Origin: Robertkochia flava
Lineage (GTDB): Bacteria; Bacteroidota; Bacteroidia; Flavobacteriales; Flavobacteriaceae
DNA: 64,000 bases
Reading direction: 5' to 3'
NCBI RefSeq assembly: GCF_020166515.1
Contig: NZ_JAINZT010000005.1
Coordinates: forward strand, 310,001 to 374,000
A program made the translations under genes and the position numbers. The notes under the pieces are model-generated. The model was not told the DNA's origin, searched no databases, and saw nothing but the letters and a program-made list of their open reading frames with translations. Below, piece after piece: positions 60,858 through 64,000 of this stretch; positions within the stretch are counted from its first letter, which is position 1; each line of letters begins with the position of its first letter.

Positions 60858-61874
60858 ATGAAAAATCTCAACTGGATTCAAAAGGGGTTGTACCTGCTCA
60901 ATATCATTACCGCCCTGGCCCTGATCTTTGGGTTGCTTATCCCATATATCCCCATAGAGCTTTCTCCTAAACTTTCAATTTTCAGCCTGGCGGTACCTCC
61001 CCTGGTGGTGGTAAACCTGTTATTCATGCTTTTTTGGCTTTTTTCACTTAAGAGGCAATGGTTGTTATCCTTCCTGGTACTGCTGGCAGGCTATTCCAGT
61101 GTATTGTCTCTTTATAAATTCGGAGGGACTCCCAGTGTGATCACCACCTCGGCTGTGAAAGTAATGACCTATAATGTCCGGCTCTTCAATAAATATGAAT
61201 GGATCGAACAGGAGGATGTGGCTCAGCGCATACAGGAGATGGTGAAGCAGGAAGATCCTGATATCCTCTGTATGCAGGAATTTCACAAGGAGGAGGAGGG
61301 GAGTTTCTCCCAGTACCCCTTCCGTTATGTGAAGTATAAAACCGGGCAGACCGGGCAGGTGATCTTTTCGAAATTTCCGATTGTCGGGGAGGGATCCCTG
61401 GATTTTCCGGATTCCGGGAATAATGCCATCTATGCGGATCTCAGTATTGGCCGGGACACGGTTCGGGTCTACAACCTCCATCTTCAGTCGTTCATGATCA
61501 ATCCTGAGAAGGAAGAAATCAGCCAGGAGAATTCCAATCGAATAGCCAACCGTATGGGAATTGCTTTTTCGCGCCAGAAGATACAGGCAGATATTTTTGA
61601 AGCGCACCGCGATACTTCCCCTTATCCGGCCATTACCTGTGGCGACCTTAACAATACCCAGTTTTCTGCCATCTACCGGCAGGTGAGGGGTGATGCTGCG
61701 GATACCTTTGAAGAGCAGGGGAAGGGAACCGGAAAGACGTATTATTTTAAGTATTACCCTTTAAGGATCGATTTTATATTTACCCATGAAAGTATTCCTG
61801 TGATCTCTCATAAGAACCGGTATGACTTTTATTCAGATCACTATCCGGTCATTTCACAGGTTCGAATTCATTAA
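60858..61874 (+). CDS. Membrane-anchored endonuclease/exonuclease/phosphatase-family protein
   Basis: A 338-aa protein. Three hydrophobic helices occupy the first ~90 residues (GLYLLNIITALALIFGLLI, LAVPPLVVVNLLFMLFWLF, LLSFLVLLAGYSSVL). The EEP hydrolase domain follows: VMTYNVRLFNKYEW, LCMQEFHKEE (catalytic Glu), YNLHLQSF, CGDLNNTQ (Asp/Asn) and YSDHYPVISQV (catalytic His). Such proteins hydrolyse nucleic acids or phospholipids; the catalytic domain is likely periplasmic. Its 3' end overlaps the convergent DUF6122 gene by 21 bp. Confidence 0.9.
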   Translation: MKNLNWIQKGLYLLNIITALALIFGLLIPYIPIELSPKLSIFSLAVPPLVVVNLLFMLFWLFSLKRQWLLSFLVLLAGYSSVLSLYKFGGTPSVITTSAVKVMTYNVRLFNKYEWIEQEDVAQRIQEMVKQEDPDILCMQEFHKEEEGSFSQYPFRYVKYKTGQTGQVIFSKFPIVGEGSLDFPDSGNNAIYADLSIGRDTVRVYNLHLQSFMINPEKEEISQENSNRIANRMGIAFSRQKIQADIFEAHRDTSPYPAITCGDLNNTQFSAIYRQVRGDAADTFEEQGKGTGKTYYFKYYPLRIDFIFTHESIPVISHKNRYDFYSDHYPVISQVRIH

Positions 61875-62186
61875 AAAGCAATCGGCCATATCTGCGAGGA
61901 TATGGATCGAGCAGGCGATACCTATAATCCTGGTTCTCCTGGGAAGCAGCAGAAGCATGTACAATACGATCAATGGCCAGGAATGCAGAACATGGAATCC
62001 AATGCTGCAACGGTCCGCATCAAATACAGGCGAGGCTAAAAGGTGGTCGGTGTCCAGCAGGATACCGGCCCAAAGCAATAGTAAGGTGTGGCGAAATCTG
62101 GAGCCATAGAAAAACCATGCTACAGCTATTGGGATCCCGAAATGAATTCCGTAATGTATTAAAGGTCTCAGGTATTCTGCACTCAT
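61854..62186 (-). CDS. DUF6122-like small membrane protein
   Basis: A 110-aa protein with three or four membrane segments and conserved His and Asp residues (IHYGIHFGIP, GILLDTDHLLASPVF, CSIHILADMADCF). The pattern is like membrane-bound metal-dependent hydrolases of the YdjM type, in short form. Often found next to WbqC and lepB in flavobacteria. It overlaps the WbqC gene by 4 bp (ATGA). Confidence 0.78.
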   Translation of the reverse strand: MSAEYLRPLIHYGIHFGIPIAVAWFFYGSRFRHTLLLLWAGILLDTDHLLASPVFDADRCSIGFHVLHSWPLIVLYMLLLLPRRTRIIGIACSIHILADMADCFLMNSNL

Positions 62187-62803
62187 TGAACCGACTGACT
62201 TTCCAGGTAATTCAATGCATTTGGCCCTTCATTAAATAACAAATCGAGTATGCATAGGTTGGGGATAAATCCTTGCTTTTCTTCAAATACCTGGGTGTAG
62301 GGCTGAAAATCGAAAGTTGATTTGCTTTTGGCGTTTGCCAGGTTTCTGTGGTCTGTAGTTTCCTGAGGAGATTTTTCATAGCTTCCAGTAAAACTGTAAT
62401 CCAGGTCGGTTTGCATGATCTCCGCCAGCAAAAGCGCCGATTCCAGGTTCATATCGTAAAGCCGGGTGTGTTTTTTTTCAAAAAAGGGGGCAATCTCGTC
62501 CTCGTAGAATTCAAAGAAGGGAGAGGTGCGGTAGGCGGTCTGTATGGATTTCCAGTGCTGCTTTTTCCAGTCGAAATTGTCTTCTATAACCACTTCCCTG
62601 TATTTCTGGTGGCCTTCAGCATTATTGCTGTGCTTGACAGGGACCGATAGCAATTGCGGGCCGTTTGCACTATAGATATACGTCCTGTTGCGATAGGTCT
62701 GTTTCTGATAATTGTCTTCTTTTTCAAACACAAATCCGCCCTTTACCATGACCGTAAAATGGGCAATGTTGGGAAAATATGTAGGATGTAAAAGCGGTTT
62801 CAT
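62183..62803 (-). CDS. WbqC-family protein
   Basis: A 206-aa soluble protein with the WbqC pattern: LLHPTYFPNIAHFTVM, NRTYIYSANGPQLLSVPVKHSNNAEGHQKYREVVIED, WKKQHWKSIQTAYRTSPFFEFYEDEIAPFF. WbqC proteins are linked to surface polysaccharide or amino-sugar metabolism, but no biochemical role is proven. Nine bases after lepB and overlapping the DUF6122 gene by 4 bp, so it is in the lepB operon. Confidence 0.88.
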   Translation of the reverse strand: MKPLLHPTYFPNIAHFTVMVKGGFVFEKEDNYQKQTYRNRTYIYSANGPQLLSVPVKHSNNAEGHQKYREVVIEDNFDWKKQHWKSIQTAYRTSPFFEFYEDEIAPFFEKKHTRLYDMNLESALLLAEIMQTDLDYSFTGSYEKSPQETTDHRNLANAKSKSTFDFQPYTQVFEEKQGFIPNLCILDLLFNEGPNALNYLESQSVQ

Positions 62804-62812
62804 GCGAGTGAA

Positions 62813-64000
62813 CTAAGAGGTTTGCTTTTTGCGTTTCCGAAATTGTGCCCATGCGAGATAGATCGCCAGGGCGCCTACAAACCACAACAGGTAGGATTTC
62901 GGTTGACCTTCACCGCCCACGGTGGTGAAAACCCGGTCCCAGCGAACCTTCCAGTTTTTCATGCCCTGGGTAAAGTTCTCTACACTCATCCAGATGAATA
63001 CTGGCTTACCTACAATATGGTCTGCGGGAACAAAGCCCCAGTAGCGGCTGTCTTCTGAGCGGTGTCGGTTGTCTCCCATCATCCAGTAATAGTCCTGCCG
63101 GAATGTATAGGTGGTTGTGGGATTCCCATTAATAATGATCTGATTGCCTTCCACATCAAGGGTATTCCCCTCGTATTCGCGGATGATCTTTTTATACAGG
63201 GGCAGATTTTCTGTGGTCAGGGTCACTGTTTTCCCTTTTTCCGGCATATAGATGGGCCCCATATTGTCGAGGTTCCAGGTGTATTCCGGGGCATTGGGGA
63301 AGAAAGACTGGCTGGTGAGCTCTTTTGGCATCACATAGCGTATCACACTGTCTATAGCCGGGTTGGCACGCAGTTTTTCAGCTCCTTCCAAAGTCAGGGT
63401 GGCTTCTCTTTCGAAATTGGCGATCTCCTTTAGATTGAGCCTGTAGTTTCTGACCACTTCCAGGGGAATACCGTTCTTTCCGGTTTGCAGGACGATTCCG
63501 CCCTGTTGTGCGTTCTGTGGCGGGGCCGTTAAGTAGGGGGCTACCCCGTTAAGTTGCTGCTGGGTCATATTGCTGGCAATATAAACCCGGTTAAGCTCTC
63601 TAGCTCCTGCGTCGATAAGTGCTGCAGAGGTTACGCCCTTAGATGAAGTAACACGGTACGAATACTGGGTTTTTGCCCTGTCCGGTAGCACGGTTTTTTC
63701 TCCGTTTATGTAAACGAACCCATCTCTGATCTCCAGGGTATCTCCGGCAATGGCCACACAGCGTTTAACGTAGTTTGACTTCTTATCGATAGGTTTTCGT
63801 ATGCGTTTGTCTGTGATCTTAAAAAACTGTTCCACCGTATCTGCAGGCCAGCTAAAAACCACTATGTCGTTGCGCTTTACTTCCTGGAACCCGGGCAAAC
63901 GGAAATACGGTAACTGAGGCTTTTTCAGGTAGGATTTGGTTTTTACCACCGGAAGAGTATCGTGAACCATCGGGAAGGCTACTGTAGTCATCGGTGCCCT
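62813..64000 (-). CDS. lepB: Signal peptidase I, large Bacteroidota type (partial)
   Basis: Serine protease that removes signal peptides from exported proteins. The 3' 395 codons are visible; the membrane anchor and the catalytic Ser lie right of the window. The catalytic Lys region is NYVKRCVAIAGDTLEIRDGFVYING. A very long insertion follows (about 200 residues, with beta-rich content), typical for this phylum. Then come YWMMGDNRHRSEDSRYWGFVPADHIVGKPVFIWMS and a C-terminal membrane helix (YLLWFVGALAIYLAW). The reading frame is open across the window edge, so the first ATG at 63991 is internal. Confidence 0.95.
   Translation of the reverse strand, partial: RAPMTTVAFPMVHDTLPVVKTKSYLKKPQLPYFRLPGFQEVKRNDIVVFSWPADTVEQFFKITDKRIRKPIDKKSNYVKRCVAIAGDTLEIRDGFVYINGEKTVLPDRAKTQYSYRVTSSKGVTSAALIDAGARELNRVYIASNMTQQQLNGVAPYLTAPPQNAQQGGIVLQTGKNGIPLEVVRNYRLNLKEIANFEREATLTLEGAEKLRANPAIDSVIRYVMPKELTSQSFFPNAPEYTWNLDNMGPIYMPEKGKTVTLTTENLPLYKKIIREYEGNTLDVEGNQIIINGNPTTTYTFRQDYYWMMGDNRHRSEDSRYWGFVPADHIVGKPVFIWMSVENFTQGMKNWKVRWDRVFTTVGGEGQPKSYLLWFVGALAIYLAWAQFRKRKKQTS

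Noticed and set aside
1-64000. tRNA, rRNA, CRISPR arrays, insertion sequences, prophage or integration sites
   Set aside because: I scanned the larger intergenic gaps by eye and found no cloverleaf with T-loop consensus, no spaced direct repeats, no transposase or integrase, and no abrupt change in gene content.

Overview
The window looks like ordinary chromosomal DNA from a marine-type member of Flavobacteriaceae (Bacteroidota). Evidence: a GldI gliding-motility lipoprotein; short GSII- and GSIII-type glutamine synthetases; OstA-like, DUF349, DUF3810, DUF368 and WbqC proteins; a very large signal peptidase I; many TAnnTTTG promoter -7 elements; and few Shine-Dalgarno sequences. The base composition looks higher in G+C than most flavobacteria (an impression, not a measurement). 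There is no phage, insertion sequence, CRISPR array, rRNA or recognisable tRNA. The genes are packed in short operons, often overlapping by ATGA or TAATG, and many units end in clear hairpin-plus-T-run terminators.

Layout. 1-5.3 kb: 5' part of a D-lactate dehydrogenase, apt, a 51-aa protein, a BlaI/M56-peptidase sensor pair with a dyad-rich operator, and a Ca2+/Na+ antiporter. 5.4-8.9 kb: two unrelated glutamine synthetases, GSII and GSIII, divergent around a 277-bp region. 8.9-10.4 kb: a candidate free-standing small RNA, then a PurM-like protein. 10.6-16.2 kb: B12-dependent ribonucleotide reductase, prfA, pyrF and a BtuF-like protein. 16.4-24.1 kb: a secreted protein, a PfkB kinase, the three-part IcmF mutase, an AsnC regulator and a secreted hydrolase. 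24.4-32.8 kb: a TPR histidine kinase, a DUF349 protein, aroE, tandem DUF368 proteins and a TPR protein.

32.9-42.1 kb: a class III aminotransferase, OstA-like protein, purA, a Fur-family regulator, RelA/SpoT, a Ste24-like M48 protease broken by a homopolymer, and a TrmH/SpoU RNA methyltransferase. 42.2-47.7 kb: two secreted amidohydrolase-fold proteins and a DUF3810 protein. 47.7-54.4 kb: pepD, a cyclophilin-FKBP fusion, gldI, nrnA, a PhoD-like phosphatase, ndk, a DciA-like protein and a lipoprotein. 54.4-64 kb: recF interrupted by an in-frame TAA, a TPR protein, ribH, a 97-aa membrane protein, mutL, two rhomboid proteases, an EEP-family protein, a DUF6122 protein, WbqC and the 3' part of lepB.

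Themes. Nucleotide metabolism is dense (apt, PurM-like, RNR, pyrF, purA, ndk, nrnA). Two B12-dependent enzymes and a possible B12-binding protein lie within about 11 kb. Envelope biogenesis is represented by OstA, DUF368 (undecaprenyl-phosphate translocase family), lepB, PPIases and GldI. I do not see a single large new system. The items most worth a second look are the candidate small RNA at about 9018-9150, the nonsense codon in recF, the 10-T frameshift in the M48 protease, the tandem-dyad BlaI operator with plug-like tails on its M56 partner, and the active-site residue combination in IcmF.
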